In this document: positions 35,774 to 44,432 of the stretch, piece by piece | Position numbering within the stretch: position 1 is the first letter of the stretch | Layout of the letters: the number at the start of each line of letters is the position of its first letter | Origin: JACCYQ01 sp036675565 | GTDB lineage: Bacteria > Bacteroidota > Bacteroidia > Chitinophagales > Chitinophagaceae | Assembly: GCA_036675565.1 (NCBI GenBank) | Contig: JAKFER010000314.1 | Coordinates: 36,326 to 100,325, forward strand | DNA: 64,000 nt | Reading direction: 5' to 3' | Position numbers and translations under genes: made by a program | The notes under the pieces: model-generated | Databases searched by the model: none | What the model was told of the DNA's origin: nothing | What the model saw: the letters and a program-made list of their open reading frames with translations, nothing else

Positions 35774-36937
35774 TTATTTTTCTTTTAGTACCACCAGGCA
35801 ACATGTATTATTATGATAATCATATTTACCGGTTTTTGATTTTCCATATTCGCCATAGGAAAAAAAACCTGCCATGGGCGCATCCCAAATATTTTGCACC
35901 TGCTCGATCTCCTCTTTCATTACAACCCCAAATGATAAATACCTGCTCACGCATGAAAACATGATCAGGGCATCAGCTTGCTGCTGTGCATGGTCTTTAA
36001 TGCCCTTACATTCTGCAACGACTGTATTGATGGAATCAAAATCTGGCGGCATCGAAAACTTGATTTTTGCTCCTTGAGGCACTTTACCAGAACAAATAAG
36101 TGAACGGTTTTCACTATTGGCAAACATGGCCGTACGTATAACAGGATCTCCATCTTCACGTTCTACCTGCAATGGATAATACCAGGAGCTTAGAAATGTC
36201 ACGATCTCTTTATTACCTTCCTGCTTTATCCCAATACCAAGGTAATTCATCAACATATCCAATGCTGGTTTATCGTCGATGGTATAAACGATATTGTCTT
36301 CACTTTTAGTAACTGTTTTGGTGGTGCCAATGGCTTGCCAGCCACAAGAAGCTATTCCTTTAACATCTATTTTATCTTCATCAATAATAAGTGCCACCAA
36401 TGCGGAATCATTAGTTTTTCCGTTGGTAAAAACAAATGTTGATTCAAGTGCCAAATCATCTCCTGCCTTTCCTCCAAATATGGTTACTTCCTTGTCTGCT
36501 GACGAGGCAGACCTCCCAAAACCTTGTATGATGCCCTCAACAAATGGCTCACCATCTAAAGACACACCACTGTTTGCTATAACAAATGCAGGATTGGTAA
36601 AGGTTTCTTTCCCGGTAATACCCAGTTTGATGGCTTCTTCTAAGGCAGTCTCCTGGCTTGTTTCAAGAAATTCCAATTTGAAATAAGCTGGATTCATGTC
36701 GAGCAACAGCATTACAATACTACCTTCTTCAATTTCGCCATCAGTAAATTCGCCTGCAGTGGTTGCACCAAATACCTGTATGCCATTTTCATCAAGTAAT
36801 TGGGAAATAGCTTCTCTGTCCTGTTTAACAGAAATGAATACAATGGCCAAAGTTGGCTTGAATCCTTCGACTATGCATCCGGTTAATACAGAACTGATTT
36901 CATCTGAAGTTTTTCCTTTGATTGATTTTGCTCTCAT
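35774..36937 (-). CDS. FIST-domain sensor protein 3
   Basis: This 387-residue FIST protein is the first of the tandem set in transcription order. It has the family signatures EGFKPTLAIVFIS, VFGATTAGEF, VTIFGGKAGDD, GIASCGWQAIGTTKTVTKS and MAGFFSYGEYG. Relative to the other two it carries about eight extra residues (RSASSADK, around residue 147) just before VTIFGGK. The DNA there is a GTCTGC/GCAGAC palindrome, so the insert is probably a translated repeat element. The upstream region to 37.0 kb should carry the promoter. Its C-terminus is the closest match to the FIST remnant at 32808-32905. Confidence 0.92.
   Translation of the reverse strand: MRAKSIKGKTSDEISSVLTGCIVEGFKPTLAIVFISVKQDREAISQLLDENGIQVFGATTAGEFTDGEIEEGSIVMLLLDMNPAYFKLEFLETSQETALEEAIKLGITGKETFTNPAFVIANSGVSLDGEPFVEGIIQGFGRSASSADKEVTIFGGKAGDDLALESTFVFTNGKTNDSALVALIIDEDKIDVKGIASCGWQAIGTTKTVTKSEDNIVYTIDDKPALDMLMNYLGIGIKQEGNKEIVTFLSSWYYPLQVEREDGDPVIRTAMFANSENRSLICSGKVPQGAKIKFSMPPDFDSINTVVAECKGIKDHAQQQADALIMFSCVSRYLSFGVVMKEEIEQVQNIWDAPMAGFFSYGEYGKSKTGKYDYHNNTCCLVVLKEK
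36494..36512. repeat. Palindrome translated inside FIST3
   Basis: The stretch gtctgctgacgaggcagac has 6-base arms and coincides with the RSASSADK insertion not shared by FIST1 and FIST2. It resembles the other palindrome family (CTGCC/GGCAG) common in Bacteroidota spacers. Confidence 0.6.
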
Positions 36938-36999
36938 GACAGTTTATTAATCAAATATTTTAATTCAATTTTTTTTAAATCACTCTTCCCATTTATTTC

Positions 37000-37191
37000 T
37001 TAAACTGAAGGATTTAGAATGAAAGCCTCTTGGAAAGGAACTTCCATGCATGCTTTAACAAAATCTAGTATTTTCTTATGTTTATTAATATGGTATGCTG
37101 GGGCCATGATGAGCTGTAAACCATCAGCAGCCATGTTAAAAACAGCATACCCTTTTTTGACAACATTTGTTTCGCAAATGAACTCATACAG
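37000..37191 (-). pseudogene. Possible gene remnant (63-codon open frame)
   Basis: A minus-strand frame is open for 63 codons between two stops. It gives a protein-like sequence, including VVKKGYAVFNMAADGLQLIM and KHKKILDFVKACMEVPFQEA. There is no ATG near the 5' end (only an internal ATG, leaving 44 residues), and no family was recognised. It looks like the C-terminal fragment of a lost gene. The rest of the 36.94-37.53 kb spacer shows only the repeat at 37304 and no clear gene. Confidence 0.3.
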
Positions 37192-37303
37192 TTAGTGTTT
37201 TGAAATTTGGTTTTTAAGAAATCAACAGTAAAGCGTCGCGTTTTGCTTTAAACCTGTTATATACTTACGAAAACATTGTTTGAATTTGCACTTACAGTTG
37301 CCA

Positions 37304-37379
37304 GTAACCAGTAGGATTGGTAGTTATTATGGGGTAGAAAACAGGCCAGCTCAAATACTGTATCAAGATACATTATATT
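37304..37379. repeat. Imperfect direct repeat, copy 1
   Basis: This copy begins gtaaccagtaggattggtag and includes an atggggtagaaaac block and an aagatac block 61 bases from its start. The same order and spacing recur at 37831. The function is unknown; it could be a regulatory or leader sequence. Confidence 0.6.
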
Positions 37380-37534
37380 TTATATGCAGGGGAAATGATT
37401 GTTTAGAACATTTTTCAATAACAGAAAGAGATGGTATTACGCGGCATAATGGGAGAAGGAAGCCGTCCTTTCTTTTTTGAATGAAAAGTTTCGTAATAAT
37501 TACTTGATTATGTCCTGGTAAATGCGATAAAAAA

Positions 37535-37717
37535 TCATTTAACAAGCGCCATCCTTACCAGGTCTTTTTCCATTTCATCTGCTTCAATACAATCCAGCTT
37601 ATCAAGATGTTTTTTTAGTCTTAGAACGATTATAAAAAACAGGGATACCAATGAAAATAAACCTACAGCCAGGATCACATATTCCCCATCAAATGTTTCT
37701 TTTAATGGACCCAGCAA
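37535..37717 (-). CDS. Small predicted single-pass membrane protein (doubtful)
   Basis: The frame gives 60 residues with one strong membrane helix (YVILAVGLFSLVSLFFIIVL), a basic stop-transfer (RLKKHLDK) and an acidic cytoplasmic tail. The start would be a TTG at 37717; upstream the frame stays open with another hydrophobic stretch but no ATG or GTG, so the true start is uncertain. The composition is protein-like and the topology fits the positive-inside rule. It lies between the two direct-repeat copies at 37304 and 37831. It may be a real small protein or the tail of a decayed membrane gene. Confidence 0.35.
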   Translation of the reverse strand: MLGPLKETFDGEYVILAVGLFSLVSLFFIIVLRLKKHLDKLDCIEADEMEKDLVRMALVK

Positions 37718-37830
37718 GGAGGCGAATGCTACCTGGTAAATGAACGATAAATGCAGCAGGATGAAGTTTTACCTCAGCTTGCCTGTCAATTTAAACAAAA
37801 TATAATTCTGGGATACGCCTACATTAATCT

Positions 37831-37905
37831 GTAACCAATAGGATTGGTAGTAAGAATGGGGCAAAATTGGCTGTTATCGAAAAATGTTATATTAAGATAC
37901 AGTTA
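37831..37905. repeat. Imperfect direct repeat, copy 2
   Basis: This copy begins gtaaccaataggattggtag and has the atgggg...aaa and aagatac blocks in the same order as copy 1, 527 bases away. Between 37718 and 37998 no gene was recognised apart from this repeat. Confidence 0.6.
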
Positions 37906-37998
37906 TTAATGTTTGAAAACATAAACATTCTTTAATGAGGAATTCGAGATTTGATCAGACCAATTCTTAAAAATGAGCAAAAGAAAAAGTATAAAAAA

Positions 37999-38349
37999 TT
38001 ATTCAACAAAATGCCAGCATACACCAGCTATGTCAATGAGGTTAACTTCTTTTCCGTAAGGCTGACTGGAGATTTCACCTATGCGGATTCCATATTTTTC
38101 AGGTAGTTGTTTTTCAATAATATTATTTCGGAAAGCCTGCACATCATCAACCCTTACATTGATCATCAGGTTTTCTGCAAATGTCTTATTATCATATTTC
38201 TGCAAAATGAATTTACAGCCATCTTTTTCAAATCCGATATAATCTCCTGCATCCCAGTTTATTTTAAAACCCAATTCAGCAAACAGGTTCTTAGCGGCTT
38301 CAAAATTATTACCGGAAGGAATGAATGGTTCAAGCGAAAGGAATTGCAT
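37999..38349 (-). CDS. VOC-family (glyoxalase-like) protein
   Basis: This 116-residue protein has the paired beta-alpha-beta-beta-beta pattern of VOC proteins: SLEPFIPSGNNFEAAKNLFAELGF opening, GFEKDGCKFILQ, NVRVDDVQAFRNNI and a closing VNLIDIAGVCWHF. A metal-binding residue set is not obvious, so it may be a binding or resistance-type member rather than a lyase. It reads toward the repeat-rich spacer and lies 54 bp downstream of the CAP-protein gene on the same strand. The substrate is unknown. Confidence 0.82.
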   Translation of the reverse strand: MQFLSLEPFIPSGNNFEAAKNLFAELGFKINWDAGDYIGFEKDGCKFILQKYDNKTFAENLMINVRVDDVQAFRNNIIEKQLPEKYGIRIGEISSQPYGKEVNLIDIAGVCWHFVE

Positions 38350-38403
38350 ATACTTAAGTTTATTAAAGAAATAATAAAAATAAAAAAAGAAACCTTACTC
38401 TCT

Positions 38404-38979
38404 TTACCAATCGTGTTTTGCAATAATGATACAGGTATATGTTTTGTATTGACTACCAGTTTCCCTCCTGGCGAAGCCTATTCCAATATCGGTTAATGAA
38501 GCGTTCCATGTATCAAGTCCTAACAAATGTTTTCTATGTCCGAGTGAAGGAGTCTTAGCATCTATGACCAGGTATTTGATTGACTGCTCACCGCCTGAAG
38601 TATTTACTGCCAGTGATTCAAAATAGTTCAGGCTTTTTTCTTTTAACCAGGCCGGAACGAGTTTGTAACCACTTTTGTTGATAAAATAATTGATTCCATA
38701 ACCATCCGGGTCCACGTGCCCAAAATAATTCCTTGTTGCCATATCTGCAGCTTTATCTTCAGCAACCTTGGCCAGCTTTTCATTCCATTTCAATGCTATA
38801 GTTGATGGTTTGATGCTTTTGGGAAAACCTAACTCCTGGTGATAGTTTACTGGATTAAGTCTTATATCTTTTAATAAATGGAATGCCTTTTGCGCTTCCG
38901 CTTTGTCAATAATAACCTCCCGATTATTTTGAAAAGAAGTCAATAAGCACAGGGTGCAGGTAACTATAAATAATTTCAC
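38404..38979 (-). CDS. Secreted CAP-domain (SCP-like) protein
   Basis: From a GTG start at 38979 (no ATG is available between the upstream stop and the leader) this is 191 residues with a short signal peptide (LFIVTCTLCLLTSF). The CAP core is recognisable: RLNPVNYHQELG, LKWNEKLAKVAEDKAADMATRNYFGHVDPDG and LGHRKHLLGLD, with histidines of the CAP cavity in GHVDPDG and LGHRKH. CAP proteins are secreted and of mostly unknown function. The gene is on the same strand as the zinc-ribbon gene 23 bp upstream and the VOC gene downstream. Confidence 0.88.
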   Translation of the reverse strand: MKLFIVTCTLCLLTSFQNNREVIIDKAEAQKAFHLLKDIRLNPVNYHQELGFPKSIKPSTIALKWNEKLAKVAEDKAADMATRNYFGHVDPDGYGINYFINKSGYKLVPAWLKEKSLNYFESLAVNTSGGEQSIKYLVIDAKTPSLGHRKHLLGLDTWNASLTDIGIGFARRETGSQYKTYTCIIIAKHDW

Positions 38980-39002
38980 CAGGAATACTTATAAAAATTA
39001 AT

Positions 39003-39260
39003 TTAAAAATCAAACAGATCCCCTAAGAATGAATCCCGCTTCTTCTTTTTATAGTCATAGTGTTTATTATCCTGGTTAGGATATTTTGGTCGATTGGATT
39101 CGTTTGGAGTGTTGCTATTATCCTGTTGAGATGATCGTTCAATTATTTTATCAAGTTCGCCACGATCAAGCCAGATGCCACGGCATTCAGGACAATAATC
39201 TATTTCCACTCCACTGCGCTCCGTCATCACTAAGTTTACATTACAATTAGGACATTTCAT
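39003..39260 (-). CDS. Zinc-ribbon (zf-TFIIB type) protein
   Basis: The ATG at 39260 gives an 85-residue protein that begins MKCPNCNVNLV and has the two zinc-binding pairs CPNC and CPEC, followed by RGIWLDRGELDKII, the hallmark of the zf-TFIIB family. The rest is a low-complexity, polar and basic tail (many Asn, Lys, Asp) ending GDLFDF. An ATG further upstream at 39323 would add a hydrophobic stretch not conserved in the family, so the later start is used. The function is unknown; nucleic-acid or protein binding is likely. Confidence 0.85.
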   Translation of the reverse strand: MKCPNCNVNLVMTERSGVEIDYCPECRGIWLDRGELDKIIERSSQQDNSNTPNESNRPKYPNQDNKHYDYKKKKRDSFLGDLFDF

Positions 39261-39388
39261 ATGTTTCTTGTTTTTGTATAAAAGCTTAAAAATAATTTGA
39301 ATAACTGTCTGCAAAAAAATCACTATTCACAATCAATGCGAAATTAAAACTGTTAAACCTGGATTATTTTTTATCCGGAATACAAGAT

Positions 39389-40702
39389 TTAAACAAAATA
39401 CTGGAACAGCAATACACCTAATAAACCGGTGATGGATACAATGGTTTCCATAATAGTCCAGGATAAAAATGTTTGCTTGAGGGACAGGTTGAAAAATTCT
39501 TTAAACATCCAGAAACCGGTGTCATTTACGTGGGAAAACATCAGGCTGCCGGCGCCAACGGCTAATACCATAAGCTCTGGAGACGTGCCGGTAATTGATA
39601 ACAAGGGTAAAACAATGCCCGCAGCAGTAAGTCCGGCAACTGTAGCAGAACCCAGCGTAACTCTTAATAATGCAGCCACTGCCCAGCCTGCAATTAAAGG
39701 CGAAAGTTCATAGTCGCCGGCAAATGAGGCGATATAATCTCCCAGGCCACTATCAATTAATACTTGTTTAAAAGCGCCACCTGCTGCTATGATCATCATG
39801 ATCAGTGCAATGCTGCTAATAGCATCACCAAATAGCTGCATGATCTGCGCCGTTGATTTTCTCAACGTACTATTTAATACCAAAGCAGCCACAATGGCGG
39901 AGATCAGTAATGCGATCACGGGGTCACCGATAAATGCGGCCAGGCTTTTAATAGATGAATCTCCTGGTAATACATAAACGGTAAATGCAGCAAGACCAAT
40001 AATCAATACGGGTATCAATGCTATAAAAAAACTGGCAGCCTTACCTGGTAATTTCTCAGGCGGAATGGTATTGGTGCCAAAGAAACCTGCCCCCGGTGAT
40101 GCTTTAATATTTTTCAGTGTAGCAGAAAATAAAGGACCTGCAATAATGATGGTTGGAATGCTGATGATGATCCCATATAATAAGGTCATGCCTACATTGG
40201 CATCAAAGATGGCCGCCAACCCGGTTGGGCCCGGGTGTGGTGGCAGAAAACCATGAGTAACCGAAAGTGAAGCTGCCATGGGAATGGCTACCCACAACAA
40301 AGGCTTGTTTGCATTTTTTGCAATTGAAAAAACCAATGGAACAAGGATGATAAAACCGGCATTATAAAACAATGGAATACCAATTAAAAAACCGGTGATC
40401 ATAACGGCCCATTGAATATTATTTTCCCCGAATTTTGCAATCAGTGTTTCACTTATCTGCTGTGCCGCGCCACTCACTTCCAATAATTTTCCCAGCATGG
40501 CACCCAGGCAGAGTATCAGTGCCATACTTCCCAAAATATCACCCACACCCTGCTGTATGGATGCGCCAATCTTTTGTAATGGCATACCTAAAGCAATACC
40601 AACACCAATAGAAACAATGAGCAGGCCAATAAACGGGTTTACTTTCTTTAAAGTAAGCAGCAATAATAAGAGAATGGCCAGGGTAAGTACAATTAAAGGC
40701 AT
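39389..40702 (-). CDS. gntP: Gluconate:H+ symporter, GntP family
   Basis: A 437-residue inner-membrane protein with about twelve to fourteen hydrophobic segments. Family features include the N-terminal NPFIGLLIVSIGVGIALGM, the GLAAIFDANVGM-type loop after PPHPGPTG, and GSLMFSHVNDTGFWMFKEFF near the C-terminus. It should import gluconate or a related aldonate. It lies 44 bp downstream of the gluconokinase gene on the same strand, so uptake and phosphorylation are encoded together. No dedicated regulator is visible nearby. Confidence 0.93.
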   Translation of the reverse strand: MPLIVLTLAILLLLLLTLKKVNPFIGLLIVSIGVGIALGMPLQKIGASIQQGVGDILGSMALILCLGAMLGKLLEVSGAAQQISETLIAKFGENNIQWAVMITGFLIGIPLFYNAGFIILVPLVFSIAKNANKPLLWVAIPMAASLSVTHGFLPPHPGPTGLAAIFDANVGMTLLYGIIISIPTIIIAGPLFSATLKNIKASPGAGFFGTNTIPPEKLPGKAASFFIALIPVLIIGLAAFTVYVLPGDSSIKSLAAFIGDPVIALLISAIVAALVLNSTLRKSTAQIMQLFGDAISSIALIMMIIAAGGAFKQVLIDSGLGDYIASFAGDYELSPLIAGWAVAALLRVTLGSATVAGLTAAGIVLPLLSITGTSPELMVLAVGAGSLMFSHVNDTGFWMFKEFFNLSLKQTFLSWTIMETIVSITGLLGVLLFQYFV

Positions 40703-40746
40703 GCTGGTTATTCGTTTTGGTTATGAATGTATGGCAATACTACCGT

Positions 40747-42246
40747 TCATGGGTAATCGATCAGCTGATTTTTACTCTTTTGTAAGTTTGGATATAAGGT
40801 TGCGTAAACAAGGTAATTCTGCTGATATATCCCGGCAACATTTTCATCTGGCAAATATTCTTTGCCGGCGCTGTGATATTTTTTCAATTCAGTCCATTCA
40901 TTAATAATTCCTAATTTTTTAAGCGCCACAAAAGCAGCTCCTAACGCTGATGCATCTGCGCCAGCATTAACGCTGATCTTTTTCTGCAGGATATCCGCCA
41001 GTATTTGTACCCAAATTTCAGACTGAATAAAACCACCTGATGCAAATACCCTATCGATGGATGGCCCGTTTTTTTCAACAACCTGCATTACCTGCAATAG
41101 CGAGAAGCAAATACCTTCAATCACGGCTCTTAAAAAATGGGTTTTGGTATGATGAGAACTGATCCCGGAGAAAGTTCCGGTTGCGGAAGCATCCCATACT
41201 GGTGAGCGTTCGCCAAATACGTAAGGAAGAAAAATAAGTCCTTCAGCACCAGCCGGTACTTTTTTAATTTCCTCTAAAATCCCACTGATTTCTTTTTTCC
41301 CTCTGATATCACTGTAAAATTGATCGAGGAACCATTGCAAAGCGATACCACCATTATTGATGGCACCTCCCGTGACAAATATCTTTTCATCCAGCCGGTA
41401 TTGAAAACGCTGCTGCTTTTCATCCATCATTTTTTGTGTTGTAAGCCGGCGGACGGCACCACTCGTTCCGATTGTAACAGCAGCCTCATTATCATTTACT
41501 GCAAAACTTCCCAGGTTAGCCATACAACCATCACTGCCACCAATAACGAAAATGATATCTTCTGACAATGGGATCTGCGTTTGGTAAATTTCATTTAACC
41601 CGGTAATGGAAGTCGTAATAGGAACAGGCTTTGATAATTGACTTGTTGTAATTCCGGCAAATTCCAGGGCTTCCGGATCCCATTCAAGCGTTTCAATATT
41701 TAATAAACCGGTAGCTGAGGCGATGGAATGATCAACGATGAATTGATTAAACAGGCGAAAAAAAATATATTCTTTGGCAGAAATGAATTTCACAGCTTTC
41801 TCAAAAATGGCAGGTTGTTCTTTTTTGAGCCAGGCAATTTTGCAAAACGGGCTCATGGCATGAATCGGTGTACCCGTCTTTTGATAAATACTTTTCCCTT
41901 TTGCCGTATTTTTCAAATTTTCTGCGATGGTATGAGCCCGGGTATCCGCCCAGGTGATCAGGGGTGTGAGAGCGTTCCCGTTTTGATCAATAGCCATCAC
42001 ACTGTGCATTGCGGAACTAAAGGATATGGCCTTTGCCATTTGATCAGCACGAAGACTTTCGAGGGATTTTTTAATAATCGCAATAACAGAGGTTAATATC
42101 TTTTCCGGATCCTGTTCCTTGTATCCCGGTTGGGGTGAGTGCAATTCATGGGATTGCTCAAATTCGTTTATCAGTTCCCCGTTGGTTGAAATGATGACTG
42201 CCTTAATATTCGTAGTTCCTATATCGATCCCGATTATACAATCCAT
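40747..42246 (-). CDS. gntK: Gluconokinase, FGGY family
   Basis: This 499-residue sugar kinase has the N-terminal phosphate-binding segment GIDIGTTNIKAVI, the catalytic-region pattern TWADTRAH, the SFSSAMHSVMAID stretch, and the C-terminal ATP-binding SGGFIQSEIWVQILAD and ADASALGAAFVAL. The overall pattern matches Bacillus-type GntK, which converts gluconate to 6-phosphogluconate for the pentose phosphate or Entner-Doudoroff route. It is first in a two-gene unit with the GntP permease. Another FGGY substrate, such as xylulose, cannot be excluded by sequence but the neighbour favours gluconate. Confidence 0.9.
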   Translation of the reverse strand: MDCIIGIDIGTTNIKAVIISTNGELINEFEQSHELHSPQPGYKEQDPEKILTSVIAIIKKSLESLRADQMAKAISFSSAMHSVMAIDQNGNALTPLITWADTRAHTIAENLKNTAKGKSIYQKTGTPIHAMSPFCKIAWLKKEQPAIFEKAVKFISAKEYIFFRLFNQFIVDHSIASATGLLNIETLEWDPEALEFAGITTSQLSKPVPITTSITGLNEIYQTQIPLSEDIIFVIGGSDGCMANLGSFAVNDNEAAVTIGTSGAVRRLTTQKMMDEKQQRFQYRLDEKIFVTGGAINNGGIALQWFLDQFYSDIRGKKEISGILEEIKKVPAGAEGLIFLPYVFGERSPVWDASATGTFSGISSHHTKTHFLRAVIEGICFSLLQVMQVVEKNGPSIDRVFASGGFIQSEIWVQILADILQKKISVNAGADASALGAAFVALKKLGIINEWTELKKYHSAGKEYLPDENVAGIYQQNYLVYATLYPNLQKSKNQLIDYP

Positions 42247-42367
42247 AGAACCATGAATTTAGTCAATTTGAAAATTTGGCAATTTGACAATTTGAAAATT
42301 AGCCTTCTGATTAGAATTGGACAAAAAGACTAACTGTACTCAGCTAGTGGAAGTGTGTCAAATCAAC

Positions 42368-43330
42368 CTATTTTTCTAAATCAAAAAGACTGTCAACAAA
42401 TTCATGTTTATCAAAAACCAGCAGGTCTTCCATCTTCTCGCCCACACCAATAAATTTCACTGGAATCTTAAATTGGTTGGCAATAGCAAGTACAACACCA
42501 CCTTTTGCAGTTCCATCTAACTTTGTGATTGCCAATGCGGTTACATCGGTTGCTGCAGTAAATTGTTTAGCCTGCTCCAGGGCGTTTTGACCAGTAGATC
42601 CGTCTAAAACCAACAGCACTTCATGGGGTGCATCGGGAATGGTTTTCTGGATCACTCTTTTTATTTTGCCCAATTCTTCCATCAGGTGGGCTTTATTATG
42701 AAGCCTTCCTGCAGTATCTATTAATACTACATCACTGTTCCTGGAAACGGCGCTTTGAGCGGTATCAAATGCAACAGCAGCGGGATCAGAGCCCATGGGC
42801 TGTTTAACAATGGGAACATCTACCCTTTCGCTCCATATAGTAAGCTGATCTACTGCGGCAGCCCTGAAAGTATCCGCCGCACCGAGTAAAACTGATTTGC
42901 CTGCCAGCTTAAAATTATAAGCAAGCTTTCCAATAGTTGTGGTCTTTCCAACACCATTTACACCTACAACTAAAATGATATATGGCTTAGCAGGCAGGTC
43001 TGAATGAAAATCATAACTATTTGATTCTGGAGCATCTATAAGGATATCTTCAATTTCTTCCTTTAGCATTTTATTGAGTTCACCCGTACTCATATACTTA
43101 TCCCGGGCTACTCTTTTTTCAATTCGGGAAATGATATTTACGGTAGTATCGATGCCAACATCAGCACCAACCAGGGCTTCTTCCAGGTTATCCAATACTT
43201 CTTCATCAATAGAAGTTTTACCCGCTACAGCTTTTGTAATCTTAGAAAGAAAATTTTCCTTGGTTTTCTGAAGTCCCTGGTCCAGGCTTTCCTTTTCTTT
43301 TTTACCGAAGAGTTTATTGAAGAATCCCAT
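42368..43330 (-). CDS. ftsY: Signal recognition particle receptor FtsY
   Basis: FtsY docks ribosome-SRP complexes at the membrane. The 320-residue protein has the short N-terminal helix-rich N domain and the GTPase G domain: G1 GVNGVGKTTT (123-132), the I-box region ADTFRAAAVDQL, G3 DTAGRLHNKAHL and G4/G5 TKLDGTAKGG and GVGEKMEDL. The long acidic A domain of E. coli FtsY is absent, as usual in Bacteroidota. It lies 98 bp downstream of the DUF4295, rpmG and rpmB genes on the same strand and is probably in the same transcription unit. Confidence 0.96.
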   Translation of the reverse strand: MGFFNKLFGKKEKESLDQGLQKTKENFLSKITKAVAGKTSIDEEVLDNLEEALVGADVGIDTTVNIISRIEKRVARDKYMSTGELNKMLKEEIEDILIDAPESNSYDFHSDLPAKPYIILVVGVNGVGKTTTIGKLAYNFKLAGKSVLLGAADTFRAAAVDQLTIWSERVDVPIVKQPMGSDPAAVAFDTAQSAVSRNSDVVLIDTAGRLHNKAHLMEELGKIKRVIQKTIPDAPHEVLLVLDGSTGQNALEQAKQFTAATDVTALAITKLDGTAKGGVVLAIANQFKIPVKFIGVGEKMEDLLVFDKHEFVDSLFDLEK

Positions 43331-43428
43331 TGCTAATGATTGGTTTGAAAATTACGCATATTATAAAAAACAAAAGCCATCGCGATGAATGATCGTGACA
43401 GCTTTAACTGAATTTATTTTAGCAGAAA

Positions 43429-43599
43429 TTACTTCTGGGCTAAAAAATCTTTAACCTTATCCTTGTGGATGATAGCCTCTTTAAAAGTATATGCACCCGT
43501 TTTTGGGCTGCGTACAGGCTTGATCACTTTACTCCAGTTCTTTGCGTCAGCGGCAGACTTAAGGTCTTTCTTCTGGGCGGTTTTAGCTGCTTTTGCCAT
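43429..43599 (-). CDS. DUF4295 family small basic protein
   Basis: A 56-residue lysine-rich protein starting MAKAAKTAQKKDLKSAADAK and containing KPVRSPKTGAYTFKE. This is the DUF4295 family, a Bacteroidota-specific small protein encoded right after rpmG; its position suggests a ribosome-associated role, but no function is known. It lies between rpmG (67 bp upstream) and ftsY. It was found by reading the spacer directly. Confidence 0.9.
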   Translation of the reverse strand: MAKAAKTAQKKDLKSAADAKNWSKVIKPVRSPKTGAYTFKEAIIHKDKVKDFLAQK

Positions 43600-43666
43600 G
43601 ATAATTACTTATTAGTTGATTAGTTGATTTGTTGATAGGTTGAAATAAATTTCTAACACCAACTAT

Positions 43667-43849
43667 TTACTTGATTTCTTTATGTACAGTGTACTTTTTC
43701 AGGATCGGGTTAAACTTTTTCAGTTCTAAACGCTCCGGGTTGTTTTTCTTGTTTTTGGTAGAGATATAACGGCTGGTGCCTGGCTGACCACTTGTTTTGT
43801 GTTCAGTACACTCCATTATCACCTGTACTCGGTTTCCTTTCTTTGCCAT
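43667..43849 (-). CDS. rpmG: 50S ribosomal protein L33
   Basis: The 60-residue product MAKKGNRVQVIMECTEHK...RYISTKNKKNNPERLELKKFNP is L33 of the zinc-free type; only one cysteine is present. It lies 22 bp downstream of rpmB and just upstream of the DUF4295 gene. Confidence 0.97.
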   Translation of the reverse strand: MAKKGNRVQVIMECTEHKTSGQPGTSRYISTKNKKNNPERLELKKFNPILKKYTVHKEIK

Positions 43850-43871
43850 TGTTTATGGTATTGTAATGTTT

Positions 43872-44108
43872 TTAGATTTTTTGACCTGCGGCTCTCATTT
43901 GCTTCACTACAGAATAAAGACCATTCTTATTGATTGTCCTTAACCCTTCAGTAGAAAGTTTAATGGTGATCCATTTGTTTTCTTCAACCAGGAAAAACTT
44001 TTTAGTTTGCAGGTTAGGTAAAAACCTGCGCTTCGTTTTAATGTTTGAATGCGAAACGGTATTTCCGCCCATTGGTACCTTGCCTGTTACCTGACATACT
44101 CTCGCCAT
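43872..44108 (-). CDS. rpmB: 50S ribosomal protein L28
   Basis: The ATG at 44108 gives the 78-residue L28, beginning MARVCQVTGKVPMGGNTVSH and including NIKTKRRFLPNLQ and KLSTEGLRTINK. An upstream TTG-type start would add 13 non-conserved residues. It is the first gene of the rpmB-rpmG-DUF4295-ftsY block. It is divergent from lpd, with 324 bp between the starts, which should contain both promoters. Confidence 0.97.
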   Translation of the reverse strand: MARVCQVTGKVPMGGNTVSHSNIKTKRRFLPNLQTKKFFLVEENKWITIKLSTEGLRTINKNGLYSVVKQMRAAGQKI

Positions 44109-44432
44109 GTTCTTAATTTTTTGGACGGCAAAGGTATGTAAAACCAATTAATTATAGCTATTTCGGATGAAAAAATTTGCATATTTCTTCACACCTGTTG
44201 ATAACTGGGTTTTAAAGCTAAAAGACGGGTTTTATTTATTTTTTTGTCACCCGTTAATAAACAGCCTCGCAAATGTATAAAGTACCATTTGAATCCCTTT
44301 TTGTATTTAGTCATTTTCAAGTAGCTTCGCAACTCATTAAAAAAGCCAAAAAGTCAAAAGATCAGGAGTCTGATCTTTATGGATTGGCCATTTTCCTCTA
44401 ATCTGAAAAAGTAAATCTAAAATCGCAACATC

